Shown: positions 24,597 through 34,700 of the stretch, in pieces
Layout: each line of letters starts with the position of its first letter
Position numbering within the stretch: the first letter of the stretch is position 1
NCBI RefSeq assembly: GCF_000382205.1
Contig: NZ_KB907789.1
Span: 124,001 to 188,000, forward strand
Reading direction: 5' to 3'
Length of the DNA stretch: 64,000 nucleotides
From: Dyadobacter beijingensis DSM 21582
GTDB lineage: Bacteria > Bacteroidota > Bacteroidia > Cytophagales > Spirosomataceae
Program-made: the position numbers and the translations under genes
Notes under the pieces: generated by a model
What the model saw: only the letters and a program-made list of their open reading frames with translations
Databases searched by the model: none
What the model was told of the DNA's origin: nothing

Positions 24597-26180
24597 ATGG
24601 TCCATCAAAATCTGCTACTGGTACTGATCCTGTTCTTCTTTATAGCCCTGTTATATCTATGGAGCGAAAGGTTGAAAATTTCTTACCCTATCCTGCTCGT
24701 ACTGGGAGGATTGATTATCTCCCTGATTCCCGCTGTCCCCAACATCAGCATAGACCCGGATATTATTTTCCTGATATTTCTGCCGCCGCTGCTTTTTGAA
24801 GCCGCGTGGACTACGTCATGGAAAGATTTCTGGGCAAGAAAAGAGTCGATTTTCTCGATGGGCTTCGGACTTGTTTTCTCCACGTCGCTGGTCATCGCCT
24901 ATTTATCGGTAGCCATCATTCCCGGCTTTACGCTGGCCCTGGGCTTCTTGCTTGGAGGGATTATCTCACCACCCGATGCGGTTGCAGCAAGCTCCGTTCT
25001 GAAAGGCCTTGAGATGCCCCGGCGCGGAATGACGATTCTGGAAGGCGAGAGCCTCGTCAATGACGCTGCGTCATTAACCGTTTTCCGATTTGCCACTATT
25101 GCCGTGCTGACAGGCCATTTCACGCTCAAAGAGGCCGTCGTCGAGTTTGCAGTCCTGGCATTTATGGGAACGGCCATTGGCCTTGTCGTAGGCCATCTCA
25201 TATACCTGGTACTTCGTTATTGGGCAAGATCATCGCGCATTACCGCCCCGATCATTCTGATGGCTCCCTATCTGATGTATGTCACTGCTGAAAAGTTTCA
25301 TTGGTCGGGGGTGCTGGCGGTGGTGAGCGGAGGCCTTTACCTGTCTTTCCACGCAAAGGATTTTCTCAACTATCAGACAAGGCTACAAAACCGGGAAATA
25401 TGGCTCATGCTCGTTTTCCTGCTGAATGCGTTTGTATTTATCCTGATCGGCCTGGAACTGCCGACGATCGTGGACGGCCTGGATACTTATTCACTCCGGG
25501 AAGCGATTGGCTACGGACTTGTTATTAGCATTACCGCCATTATGGTCAGGATTATTCTGGTATACCTGACAACCTTCCTTCCACGTATGCTGAGCCGGAA
25601 TGTGAGAAACAGGGAAAATAGTCCGGGGTGGGGGCTCACTTTTGTGATGGGGTGGGCTGGAATGCGCGGGGTGGTGTCACTTGCGGCGGCACTGACCATC
25701 CCCCTAAGTACGCAGCAGGGCAGCGCTTTCCCGCACCGCAATCTGATCCTGTTCATTACCTTCATCGTAATACTGGTCACACTCGTTTTTCAGGGACTAA
25801 CGTTACCCATTGTCCTCCGGCTTTTCCAGGTACGCGAAGTCGAAGAGGACCTGTCCGTTGAACAGCAAATGGAAATGATACGACTGCACCTGGCGAGGCG
25901 GTCGGTGGACTACATGAAAGAACACTACCACTCCGAAATCCGTAACTACGGATCGGTGAAACGCATGATGGAGCAACTTCAAAGAACGATCGCCTTCGCA
26001 GATCCGGCGCAGGATGACCGCGACTCGGCCAGAGCGCTAAAAAAGAAAATCATGATTGAACTCGTTGCCATGCAGAGAGCATGCCTGCATGCCATCGATG
26101 ATGAAAACAAATTCGATGAAGATGTGATACGAGATGCTGAACATAATCTGGACCTGGAAGAATCCAGGCTTAAAAAGTAG
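24597..26180 (+). CDS. CPA1-family Na+/H+ antiporter (NhaP-like)
   Basis: Exchanges Na+ for H+ across the inner membrane for pH and salt homeostasis. From the ATG at 24597 (MVHQNLLLV) it has 527 residues: about 12 membrane segments through residue 410, then a charged cytoplasmic tail of about 110 residues. Ion-site motifs typical of the family are SPPDAVAASSV and EGESLVNDAASL. The frame is open to an earlier ATG at 24558, but the start at 24597 puts the first membrane helix at the normal distance. Divergent from the AraC-type regulator; probably under its control, which is an inference from orientation alone. Confidence 0.9.
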   Translation: MVHQNLLLVLILFFFIALLYLWSERLKISYPILLVLGGLIISLIPAVPNISIDPDIIFLIFLPPLLFEAAWTTSWKDFWARKESIFSMGFGLVFSTSLVIAYLSVAIIPGFTLALGFLLGGIISPPDAVAASSVLKGLEMPRRGMTILEGESLVNDAASLTVFRFATIAVLTGHFTLKEAVVEFAVLAFMGTAIGLVVGHLIYLVLRYWARSSRITAPIILMAPYLMYVTAEKFHWSGVLAVVSGGLYLSFHAKDFLNYQTRLQNREIWLMLVFLLNAFVFILIGLELPTIVDGLDTYSLREAIGYGLVISITAIMVRIILVYLTTFLPRMLSRNVRNRENSPGWGLTFVMGWAGMRGVVSLAAALTIPLSTQQGSAFPHRNLILFITFIVILVTLVFQGLTLPIVLRLFQVREVEEDLSVEQQMEMIRLHLARRSVDYMKEHYHSEIRNYGSVKRMMEQLQRTIAFADPAQDDRDSARALKKKIMIELVAMQRACLHAIDDENKFDEDVIRDAEHNLDLEESRLKK

Positions 26181-26311
26181 CGCTCTACGCTAGCCCCTTT
26201 TTCCTAACCATCAGCAAAGGCGTCATCGGCCAGTGGACCTATATTACCACCAGTACCGATGCCAGGCATTTTGAAAAATAATCCAATCCGCTTTACCGCA
26301 ACATAGAAAAA

Positions 26312-26340
26312 GCCTGCAATCTGATGATTTGCAGGCCCTT
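26312..26340. terminator. Terminator hairpin between the antiporter and GH92 genes
   Basis: GCCTGCAA (26312-26319) pairs with TTGCAGGC (26329-26336) across a 9-base loop, with AAAAA on the left and CCCTT on the right. It lies in the 191-bp gap between two convergent genes. The A/T flanks favour stopping minus-strand transcription from GH92, and it may act in both directions. Confidence 0.6.
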
Positions 26341-26371
26341 CGATTATTATTAGCTATACAAAAAACCAATT

Positions 26372-28642
26372 TCACGGCCGGCTTGCCGCACTCACGCCAT
26401 ACGTCTTTCCGGGCGTAGCACCCATATAAAACACCAGCTCCCCGCCCGCCATTACGTCGGAATGACGAATGTAGGTAAAAGGATAGGGCTTGCCGTTGAA
26501 TTCGACCTTCTGGATGTACCTGTTCTGCGCGCTGTTATCCTTCGACCTGATCGTGAATGTCTTGCCGTTTTCCAGTTTAAGTGCAGCCGAGTCGAACAAG
26601 GGAGAGCCGAAAACGTATTTCCCTTCCATCGGGTTTACCGAATACATGCCCAATGCGCTGAACGCGTACCAGGCGCTCATCTGGCCCACATCCTCGTTGC
26701 CGCTGAGGCCGTTGGGCGTAGGCTTGTAGAACTTCTGCATTACCTCGCGCACCAGATCGGCCGTTTTCCACGGCTCTCCCAGGTAGTTGTAGAGGTAGGT
26801 AATATGATGGCTCGGCTCGTTGCCGTGCGCATACTGCCCGATCAGGCCCGAAATGTCCGGCGCGGTACCTTCGCGCAGCTCCGAAGAAACGGTAAAGAGG
26901 CTGTCGAGCCGCGATTTGAATGTTTTTTCGCCACCCAGCAATCCGATCAGCCCGTGCACGTCCTGGGGTACCAGGAACAGGTATTGCCACGCATTGCCCT
27001 CGGTATAGTCGGAAGTCACAGGCACCGAATAGAATGGATCGAACGGGCGGCGGGACTGGCCATTTTCGAAACGACCGTTGAAAAAGCCCGTCTGCTTGTC
27101 GTAATACAGCTTGTAGAGCTGGCTTCTTTTCGTGAAATAAGCCGCGTCGGCTTTCTTGCCCAATGTCGCGGCTACCTTCGCGATGCCGGCATCGGCGATG
27201 GCATATTCCATGGCCCAGGCTACGGATTCGTGCATTTTATCGGCCGGAATGTAGCTGAGCTTGTTCAGGTATTGCAGGCCCATCGAGTCGCGCTGCGCGG
27301 TGTGTTTCATCGCCTCGTAAACCTGCTCGCGCTGGCCGGCGGGAATGAGCCCCTTCCCGAACGCGTCCGCGAGGATGATAATCGCAGGACTGCCCACCAT
27401 ACAATCCGTTTCGCTGCCCACGAGCGGCCAAACGGGCAAGCGTCCCTGCTGCTGGTGAATGGCCAGCATCGATCCCGCAATGTCCTTCACCAGGCCCGGC
27501 TTCACGATCGACATGAATGGTCCCCAACCCCGGTAAATGTCCCAGAGCGACATCGTCGTGAGGTTTTTAAATGGCGCACTCTTGTAAACCTGCTTGTCCG
27601 TGCCGCGGTAGTCGTTGTTGGCGTCGTTGAAGAGCGTCGGGCCGAGAAACATATGATAAAGCGCCGTGTAAAACAGCTGCTTATCCGTATCGTTCCGGCC
27701 TTCTACCTGAATGGCGCCCAATGATTTCTCCCAAACCTGATCGGCCTTGATGCGATAGGCCTCGAAATTACCCGACGGCGCCTCGGCAGCCATATTGGCC
27801 AATGCATTCTCCTCGCTCACCGGCGATAATGCCACTTTCAGCGTCATGTCCGGGTTACGCCCGGCATCGAAAAACAGGGCGGCGCTGGCGCGTTTGCTTT
27901 CTACTTTCCGGCCGTTTTGCAAAACGCTGTCGCTGTAAAATTCGGCTTTCAGGATGGGCTGCGACGTACGGATAGCGAAGTACAAACGCTGATCTTTCGA
28001 CCAACCGGTCGAAAAACGGTAACCCGTGAAAGTGGAGTCGTTCACCTGTTGGATAAATGTCCTCACCGGGCTGTCCCAGTTCATCGCAAAGCCCAGGTCC
28101 ACGAGGATATGCGCATTGTCGGTCTTCTTGTAATGGTATTGGTGAATGCCCACGCGCTCGGTGGCCGTCAGCTTCGCATCCACATCGTATTTGTCGAGGT
28201 GTACCTGGTAAAAACCCGGGTGGCATTGCTCCGATTGCTTGGAAAAAAGCGATCCATAGCCCGTTTCGGGCTTTTCAAATTGCATTGGGCGCAGTTGCAA
28301 CGGCCCGTTCGCAGGTACGATCATCAGGTCGTTGAGATCGCCGATACCCGTGCCGCTCAAATGTGTATGCGTAAAACCAAGGATTTCCCGGCTGATATAA
28401 TTGTAACCCGAGCACCAGTCCCACCCCTTAAATTCATCCCAGCTCCGCCCGATCTGCGTCGGCCCCAGCTGCACCGCTCCAAAAGGCACATTAGCGCCCA
28501 CAAAAACATGCCCGTGTTCCTCGGAGCCGATAAACGGGTTAACATAGCTGGTCAGAGCGTGGGTTTGCGCATCCGCGTGGCTAGCCGAAAGGGTCATAAA
28601 GCCCGCCGCCAGGCAATTCTTTACTATTTTCGATATATTCAT
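26372..28642 (-). CDS. GH92 family glycosidase (alpha-mannosidase type)
   Basis: A 756-residue protein with a signal peptide (residues 1-25, ending near HADA). It carries the GH92 pattern throughout: YVNPFIGSEEHGHVFVGANV near the N terminus, GFTHTHLSGTG, SLWDIYRGWGPF, and the C-terminal signature GNEDVGQMSAWYAFSALGMY. GH92 enzymes are calcium-dependent inverting exo-alpha-mannosidases acting on N-glycans or mannans; the signal peptide places it in the periplasm or on the surface. It is transcribed divergently from the MFS transporter; the space between them holds a putative GntR operator. Linkage specificity cannot be assigned. Confidence 0.93.
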   Translation of the reverse strand: MNISKIVKNCLAAGFMTLSASHADAQTHALTSYVNPFIGSEEHGHVFVGANVPFGAVQLGPTQIGRSWDEFKGWDWCSGYNYISREILGFTHTHLSGTGIGDLNDLMIVPANGPLQLRPMQFEKPETGYGSLFSKQSEQCHPGFYQVHLDKYDVDAKLTATERVGIHQYHYKKTDNAHILVDLGFAMNWDSPVRTFIQQVNDSTFTGYRFSTGWSKDQRLYFAIRTSQPILKAEFYSDSVLQNGRKVESKRASAALFFDAGRNPDMTLKVALSPVSEENALANMAAEAPSGNFEAYRIKADQVWEKSLGAIQVEGRNDTDKQLFYTALYHMFLGPTLFNDANNDYRGTDKQVYKSAPFKNLTTMSLWDIYRGWGPFMSIVKPGLVKDIAGSMLAIHQQQGRLPVWPLVGSETDCMVGSPAIIILADAFGKGLIPAGQREQVYEAMKHTAQRDSMGLQYLNKLSYIPADKMHESVAWAMEYAIADAGIAKVAATLGKKADAAYFTKRSQLYKLYYDKQTGFFNGRFENGQSRRPFDPFYSVPVTSDYTEGNAWQYLFLVPQDVHGLIGLLGGEKTFKSRLDSLFTVSSELREGTAPDISGLIGQYAHGNEPSHHITYLYNYLGEPWKTADLVREVMQKFYKPTPNGLSGNEDVGQMSAWYAFSALGMYSVNPMEGKYVFGSPLFDSAALKLENGKTFTIRSKDNSAQNRYIQKVEFNGKPYPFTYIRHSDVMAGGELVFYMGATPGKTYGVSAASRP

Positions 28643-28750
28643 AAAGTATTTAAAGAAATCACATCCATTTCGAATGATTTTTTAAAAATACGCCAAATCG
28701 CGGAGTTTGGCACTATCCTGAAAAGATTCCCACATTTTTTTCACTGCATA

Positions 28751-28781
28751 TTGCTTTTTGTACTTTCCTATTTTATTTTTG
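28751..28781 (+). promoter_or_regulatory. Candidate Bacteroidota-type promoter of the MFS gene
   Basis: TATTTTTG at 28774-28781 fits the Bacteroidota minus-7 consensus TAnnTTTG, and TTG at 28751-28753 lies 20 bases upstream, where the minus-33 element is expected. A transcript start near 28788 would put the operator copy at 28794-28806 directly downstream, a position suited to repression. Confidence 0.55.
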
Positions 28782-28793
28782 ACAGAAATTAAG

Positions 28794-28806
28794 TTAGTGC
28801 GTTAAG
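28794..28806 (+). promoter_or_regulatory. Putative GntR operator, copy 1 (MFS gene)
   Basis: TTAGTGCGTTAAG, five bases before the ATG of the MFS gene and in the divergent region shared with GH92. The core TTAGTGCGTTAA is an imperfect palindrome centred on GC, the symmetry expected for a dimeric GntR regulator. Identical 13-mers occur at 30159 and 46822. Confidence 0.7.
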
Positions 28807-28811
28807 TTATC

Positions 28812-30104
28812 ATGAAGAAAAACTACGTCCGCTGGTGGGTTGTTTTCCTCGTCTTCATCGCGACCGGTCTGAGCTTTCTCGACCGGCAGGTGTTGTCCAT
28901 CGCAGTGATCCGCATTCAGCAGGAATTCGGGTTCAGCGATGTGGAGTATGGCTGGGTAAATACAAGTTTTCTAATGAGTTACGCATTGATGTTCACCGTT
29001 GGCGGATGGCTCATTGATCGCATCGGGGCGCGGAAAGGGCTGGGTATCGCGGTGGGGTTATGGTCGGTGGCGAATGCGCTGCACGGCCTGATGACGAGCC
29101 TGCCGCAGCTGCTCACCTTCCGCTTTTTCCTGGGCATGGGCGAAGGCGCGTGCTTTCCGGGCGCGGCGAAAACGGTGCATGAATGGTTTGATAAAAAAGA
29201 AAGGGCCTTTGCCAACGGCATCGCCATCGGCGGCTCGGCAATCGGGGCTGTGGTTGCACCGCCCCTGACAATCTGGCTTTCCAACAGTTACGGCTGGCGC
29301 TCGGGATTCGTCGTGCCGGGAATCATCGGGTGCATATGGGTGATTGTATGGCTGCTTTTGCCGTGGAAACGGTCTGCTCCGGGAACCAATGAAGACGGCA
29401 TCATGCAGAACGATGCCAGTCCCAGAAATACATCTCAATTCAACCACAATCTGAAGGTACCCTTTTCAACGATTTTAAAACAACGCGAAACCTGGGTATT
29501 CATACTAATGCGTTTCCTGCTCGACCCGGTGATGTATTTCATGATGTTCTGGATTCCGAAATACCTGAGCGACGTGCGCCACGTGCCGTTCGACCGCATT
29601 GGACAGCTGTTTTGGATACCGTTCCTGTCGCTGGGCATTTCCAATATCCTCGGCGGATTTTTCTCGGACCAGTTAGTTAAAAATGAGATCGATACCGGTC
29701 GCGCTCGGAAGATCGTCATGGGTTGTGCGGCGGCGCTGACATTAGCAGTACCGCTTACGGAATTTACCTCGTCGGTCGGCATCGCGGTGGCTTGCATGGC
29801 GCTGTATATGTTCGCGCACGGCTGCTGGATCACCAATTACATCACGGCCATTTCGGACGTTTTCGGGCCGGGGGCGACGTCTACCGTCGTGGGTTTGTCG
29901 GGCACGGCGGGCGCATTATCCAGCCTCATTCTGAACCCGATGATCGGAAAAATCGTGGAGGACTATTCATACAAGCCGCTCTGGATCGCTTCGGGACTGC
30001 TGTACCCTATCGCGTTCATCGCATTTATCGTACTGATTCCCAGGCTCCGGCCACTTTTTGAACAGCCCGCGGCCATTGCAGCACCTGCGGAAATCACCGA
30101 TTAG
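28812..30104 (+). CDS. MFS transporter, anion:cation symporter (sugar-acid/hexuronate) type
   Basis: A 430-residue inner-membrane protein with 12 predicted membrane helices. Motifs of the ACS branch are present: FLDRQVLSIAVIRIQQEFGF near the start, GWLIDRIGARKG between helices 2 and 3, and GMGEGACFPGAAKTVHEWFD. This branch moves galactonate, glucarate, hexuronates and similar acids by proton symport. It precedes the isomerase-led operon by 101 bp but has its own putative promoter and operator. The likely role is bringing the monomer released by the locus into the cytoplasm. Confidence 0.9.
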   Translation: MKKNYVRWWVVFLVFIATGLSFLDRQVLSIAVIRIQQEFGFSDVEYGWVNTSFLMSYALMFTVGGWLIDRIGARKGLGIAVGLWSVANALHGLMTSLPQLLTFRFFLGMGEGACFPGAAKTVHEWFDKKERAFANGIAIGGSAIGAVVAPPLTIWLSNSYGWRSGFVVPGIIGCIWVIVWLLLPWKRSAPGTNEDGIMQNDASPRNTSQFNHNLKVPFSTILKQRETWVFILMRFLLDPVMYFMMFWIPKYLSDVRHVPFDRIGQLFWIPFLSLGISNILGGFFSDQLVKNEIDTGRARKIVMGCAAALTLAVPLTEFTSSVGIAVACMALYMFAHGCWITNYITAISDVFGPGATSTVVGLSGTAGALSSLILNPMIGKIVEDYSYKPLWIASGLLYPIAFIAFIVLIPRLRPLFEQPAAIAAPAEITD

Positions 30105-30158
30105 TATTTTTTATTTTTAAGCAAAACCCGAAAAGGGAAAAACTGTTGCCCGAATAAC

Positions 30159-30171
30159 TTAGTGCGTTAAG
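30159..30171 (+). promoter_or_regulatory. Putative GntR operator, copy 2 (isomerase-SusCD operon)
   Basis: TTAGTGCGTTAAG again, here within the longer symmetric context CTTAGTGCGTTAAG (30158-30171), 34 bp upstream of the isomerase ATG. Because the downstream genes to 45898 are closely spaced, this one site could control the whole operon. Confidence 0.7.
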
Positions 30172-30205
30172 ATTAAAACTTTAAAAAACAATATTTCAGT
30201 CACTC

Positions 30206-31702
30206 ATGGAAAATCCATTACCGAACGAAAATCACGTTGCCGAAGAAGCCATTATCCGGAAACGCCAGCCTACCAAACCGCGCATCGGCGTGTTTGGGGT
30301 CGGGTATTTCAAATATTGGAGCCAGTTCGATGGCCTGCTCGACGATATGCTCCGTAAACAGGCCGTTTTCATCGAAAAAATCGAAACCGTAGGTCACGCC
30401 GAGCTCGTCGATTTCGGGCTGATCGATACGGTACAGAAAGCTTACGAGCTCGTTCCGAAACTCAATGCGGCCAACCTCGACCTGATTTTCTGCGATATGC
30501 TTACCTACGCGACCTCCAACACGTTCGGTGCCATTATCCGCAACCTGAATGTCCCCATCGTACTCGTGGCCTTGCAGCCCGACCAGGCGATGGATTACAG
30601 CAGGGCGTCCACCTACATGCAGCTGTACAACGACGACATCTGCTCCCTGCCCGAGTTTGCGGGCGTGGCCGCGCGTATGGGCAAGCCCGTGCCCGAGATT
30701 ATCATCGGCACGCTGTACGACGACCCGCAGGCCGACGCCGAGATCGAAGAATACTGCCGCATTGCCGCCGTCCTGCACGATTTGCGCACTTCCCGCATCG
30801 GCCACATCGGTCATCCCATCGAGGCCATGCTGGATATGCATTCGGATTCGACGATGTTTACCGCCCATTTCGGCGCGCACATCGTGCAATGCGAGGCGCA
30901 CGAGATCGTGACGCAGTACCAGCAGACGGAGCGGGCCGACATTGAAAGCATGAAGGAGCGCATTCTCGACTTTTTCGATACGCCCGACCCCGTTTCGGAT
31001 CCCATTTCCGAAAAACTCCGCGATACCGACCTCGAAACCGCCGCCCGCGTGACGGTCGCATTGGAAAAATTCGTGGAAGCCAAACAGCTCGATGGCCTCG
31101 CCTACTATTACGAAGGTCCCGAAAACAGCGAAACGCGGCTCGTGATGTCCAACCTCATCGTCGGCAACTCGCTGCTCACCGGCGCGGGCTTCCCGATGTG
31201 CGGGGAGTCGGATCTGAAAACCTGCTTCGCCATGCTCATCATGGAACGTTTAGGCATAGGCGGTAGCTTTGCGGAGTTTCACCCGGTGGATTTCAAAGAG
31301 GGTTTTGTACTCGTAGGCCACGACGGCCCCCATAATGTCGCGATTGCCAACGGAAAACCTGTTTTACGCAGCCTTACCAAGTACCACGGCAAGCCCGGTT
31401 TCGGCGCGGGCGTGGAGTTCAAGATCAAGGAAGGACCTATTACGATGCTGAGTATCAACTCTACCTTCGACGGCAAGTTCAAGTTCATTATCGCTGAGGG
31501 ACAGTCGGTTGAGGGCCCCATCCCGCCCACCGGCAATACCAATACGCGTGGCTTTTTCAAGCCCGACGTGCGCACGTTTTTGAAAAAATGGATGAAAGAA
31601 GGCCCTACCCATCATTTCGCACTGGGCGTAGGGCACCACGCGGCCGCCATTGCCAAAATCGCCGGTTACCTTGGCCTGGAAGCCGTCGTGATCGACCAGT
31701 AA
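30206..31702 (+). CDS. L-fucose/L-arabinose isomerase family protein
   Basis: A 498-residue cytoplasmic protein of the fucose/arabinose isomerase fold. It opens with a Rossmann-like segment (PRIGVFGVGYFKYWSQFDGL), has FCDMLTYATSNTFGAII in the second domain, and a C-terminal half with the conserved Glu/His-bearing loops (LTGAGFPMCGESDLKTCFAM). The family interconverts aldoses and ketoses with a divalent metal, but many members like this one are uncharacterised and the true sugar is unknown. It is the first gene of the operon, placing monomer catabolism under the same control as uptake. Confidence 0.85.
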   Translation: MENPLPNENHVAEEAIIRKRQPTKPRIGVFGVGYFKYWSQFDGLLDDMLRKQAVFIEKIETVGHAELVDFGLIDTVQKAYELVPKLNAANLDLIFCDMLTYATSNTFGAIIRNLNVPIVLVALQPDQAMDYSRASTYMQLYNDDICSLPEFAGVAARMGKPVPEIIIGTLYDDPQADAEIEEYCRIAAVLHDLRTSRIGHIGHPIEAMLDMHSDSTMFTAHFGAHIVQCEAHEIVTQYQQTERADIESMKERILDFFDTPDPVSDPISEKLRDTDLETAARVTVALEKFVEAKQLDGLAYYYEGPENSETRLVMSNLIVGNSLLTGAGFPMCGESDLKTCFAMLIMERLGIGGSFAEFHPVDFKEGFVLVGHDGPHNVAIANGKPVLRSLTKYHGKPGFGAGVEFKIKEGPITMLSINSTFDGKFKFIIAEGQSVEGPIPPTGNTNTRGFFKPDVRTFLKKWMKEGPTHHFALGVGHHAAAIAKIAGYLGLEAVVIDQ

Positions 31703-31740
31703 GCCATACCCTTTTAATCAAAAAGTAAATCCGAACCTTT

Positions 31741-34700
31741 ATGAAACACTTTTTATGCAAAAAGCTGCCGCCTTGTGCGCGGTGGGCTGTGCTGTGTTTG
31801 CTCTTTTTGCCCTGCCGGCAGCTGTTCGCGCAGTCGGGCGGGCGGGTCACGGTCACGGGCCAGGTGCTTTCCGGCACCGACAATACGCCGCTCATCGGCG
31901 CGACCATCGCGGAAAAAGGCACGACCAACGGCACCAGCACGGACGGTAACGGTATGTACAAAATCACCATTTCGGCCACAAGCGACCTCGTGATCAGCTT
32001 CATCGGCTACATGGCCGAGGAGGTGAAGCCGGGCAGCCGCTCGGTGATCGACGTGACGCTCAAAGCGGATATGCAGCAACTGCAGGATGTGGTGGTCGTC
32101 GGCTATGGTACCCAAAAGAAATCGACGCTGACGGGCTCGGTGGCTTCGGTGAAGTCGGACGAGATCCTGAAAGCGCCTACCGCCAACGCTACCAACAGCC
32201 TCACCGGCCGGATGCCGGGGGTGTTCGTCGTGCAGCGCAGCGGCAAACCGGGTGATAACCAGGCCGATATATTCATCCGCGGCCGGGCCACAACCGGCGA
32301 CAGCGCCCCGCTCATCATCGTGGACGGGGCCGAGCGCCAGAGTTTCGGCGACATCGACCCCAACGAGATTGAAACGGTGTCTGTCCTCAAAGACGCCTCG
32401 GCGACGGCCCTTTTCGGGATCAAGGGCGGTAACGGGGTCATTCTGGTGACGACCAAAGTGGGTAAGGAAGGCAAGCCGCGCATCAGCTATTCGGGCAACG
32501 TGGCATTACAAACCTATACGAGTTTACCCAAAACATTGAATGCATTCACGGCCGCCAGCCTGCTCAACGAAGCCAATGCAAACGTAGGCAAGGCCCCGGC
32601 ATTCACCGACGTGGAATTGCAGAAATTCCAGGACCATTCGGATCCGTACAAATACCCGGATTTCAACTGGTTCGACTACATTACCCGCAAATTTTATCCC
32701 CAAACCCAGCATAACGTCAATGTATCGGGCGGGACCAGCGTGGCGCGGTATTTCGTTTCGGCAGGCTATCTGTTCGAGGATGGTTTTCTGAAAAAATTCG
32801 ACAATCCCTACGGCTATTCCACCTCGCCGAATTACAGCCGCTACAATTTCCGCTCGAACCTGGACCTGACATTGAGCAAGGACCTGACTGTGTCCGTAAA
32901 ACTCGGTGGCCGCCTCGAAGAGCGCTACGCCCCCGCCGGCGATCCTTTTTATGCCAATGCCGAGATTGAATACCTGCTTTCCCGTGTGAACGGTATCCCG
33001 GCCTATGCCTACCAGCCGTTCCTGCCCGACGGCCGCTTCATGGAAAATCCCAATGCGGGTGTGAACCTCACCAATCCGCTCGGCTGGATCTCGCGCCGCG
33101 GCTACTATATCCAGCAGAACAATTCCATCGAAAGCACGCTCGCATTGAACTACGACCTGCACAAGCTCGTGAAAGGCCTGTCGTTCCGCACACAGTATGC
33201 CTACGACGCCTATTTCATCGCCACACGCCGCCAGCAGGGTACTTTTACCTCCTATTATATTAACAAACAGACCGACCAGATCGTGAAAGGCAACAGCTCG
33301 TTCAGCGACGCGGATACGCCGTTGGGGGCGGTAGTGGCTACTTATGACGGTACCATTGCCTACAACCTGCAATCGAGCCTGAACTACAACAACACTTTCG
33401 GCAACCACACCGTAACAGGCCTCGCATTGTTCCAGCGGCAGGCGCGGCGGGTGATCGGCGCGCAGCCCGCATATGCCTCGCAGGGGCTCGTGGCGCGGGT
33501 GACGTACAGTTTTATGGATAAATATTTCGCGGAGTTCAACGGGGCTTACAATGGTTCGGAAAATTTCGCCTCAGGCAAGCGTTACGGCTTTTTCCCGGCG
33601 GTGTCGGCAGGCTGGACGGTAAGCAAGGAGGATTTTATGAAAAATGTTACCTGGCTCAGTTACCTGAAAATCAGGGGTAGCGCGGGCAAGATCGGCTTTG
33701 ATAAAATCGGCGGCAACCGCTTTTTGTACCTCGACGAATATACCCGCAATTCCACGGTGTATGGCGGCGGCGCCAACCTCGGACTAGCCGTGAAGCCTAA
33801 CACCGCGGCACAATTCGGCCTGCCAACAGCCATTAACACCTATCCGGTGATCACGCATTCGCGCATCGGCAACCCGAACATTACCTGGGAAACGTCTACC
33901 AAACGAAACATCGGTTTCGAGAGTAGCTTTTTCAACGATATGTTCTCCCTGAACTTCGATATTTTTAATGAAACGAGAAAAAACATCCTGCTCAACCGCC
34001 AATCCGGCCTCACGACCTATGGCGAGGCTTACCCGAGCCTGAACTACGGCGAGGTGCATAACCACGGCTACGAGATCGAGCTCCGGCATTTGCGGCGGGT
34101 GGGCAACATCGGCTATGGCATCACGGCACAGGCCAGTTTTGCCAGAAACAAGGTCATTAACCTCGACGAACCCGCCGGAAAACCGGCTTACCAGAAGTCC
34201 GCAGGCTACCAGATCGGCCAGTACCGGGGCTACGTGACCGACGGCTTTTACCAGTCGCAGGACGATATCAACAGCTACCTGCCCAACCTGCTCGGCAAGC
34301 CCATTCCCGGCGACCTCAAATACAGGGATATCAATGGCGACGGCGTCATCTCGACCGACGACATCACGCCCATCGGCTATTCCAACGTGCCGGAGTACAC
34401 GTACAGCGTAGAACCGACATTCAGTTTCAAAGGCCTTTCCTTCTCCGTCATGCTGCAAGGCGTGGCCCACGTGAGTTCGGATATCCAGTTCGACCAGCGA
34501 AACCTGAGCAGCAACCAGATGTATGAAAACATGCTCGGACGGTGGACGCCCGCCACGGCCCAAACGGCCACCTGGCCCGCATTGCAGCCGGCTGTCGGCG
34601 GTAACTTCATGAGCTACGCCACGAACGATTTCCTGCTTACCAATGCCCGTTTTCTCAAAATCCGCAATGCGCAGCTCGCCTACCAGCTGCCTTCTGCAAT

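Noticed and set aside
26200-26280. Short plus-strand stretch reading SKGVIGQWTYITTSTDARHF before a stop
   Set aside because: It could be the tail of a lost gene after the antiporter, but it is too short to assign to a family and has no start.
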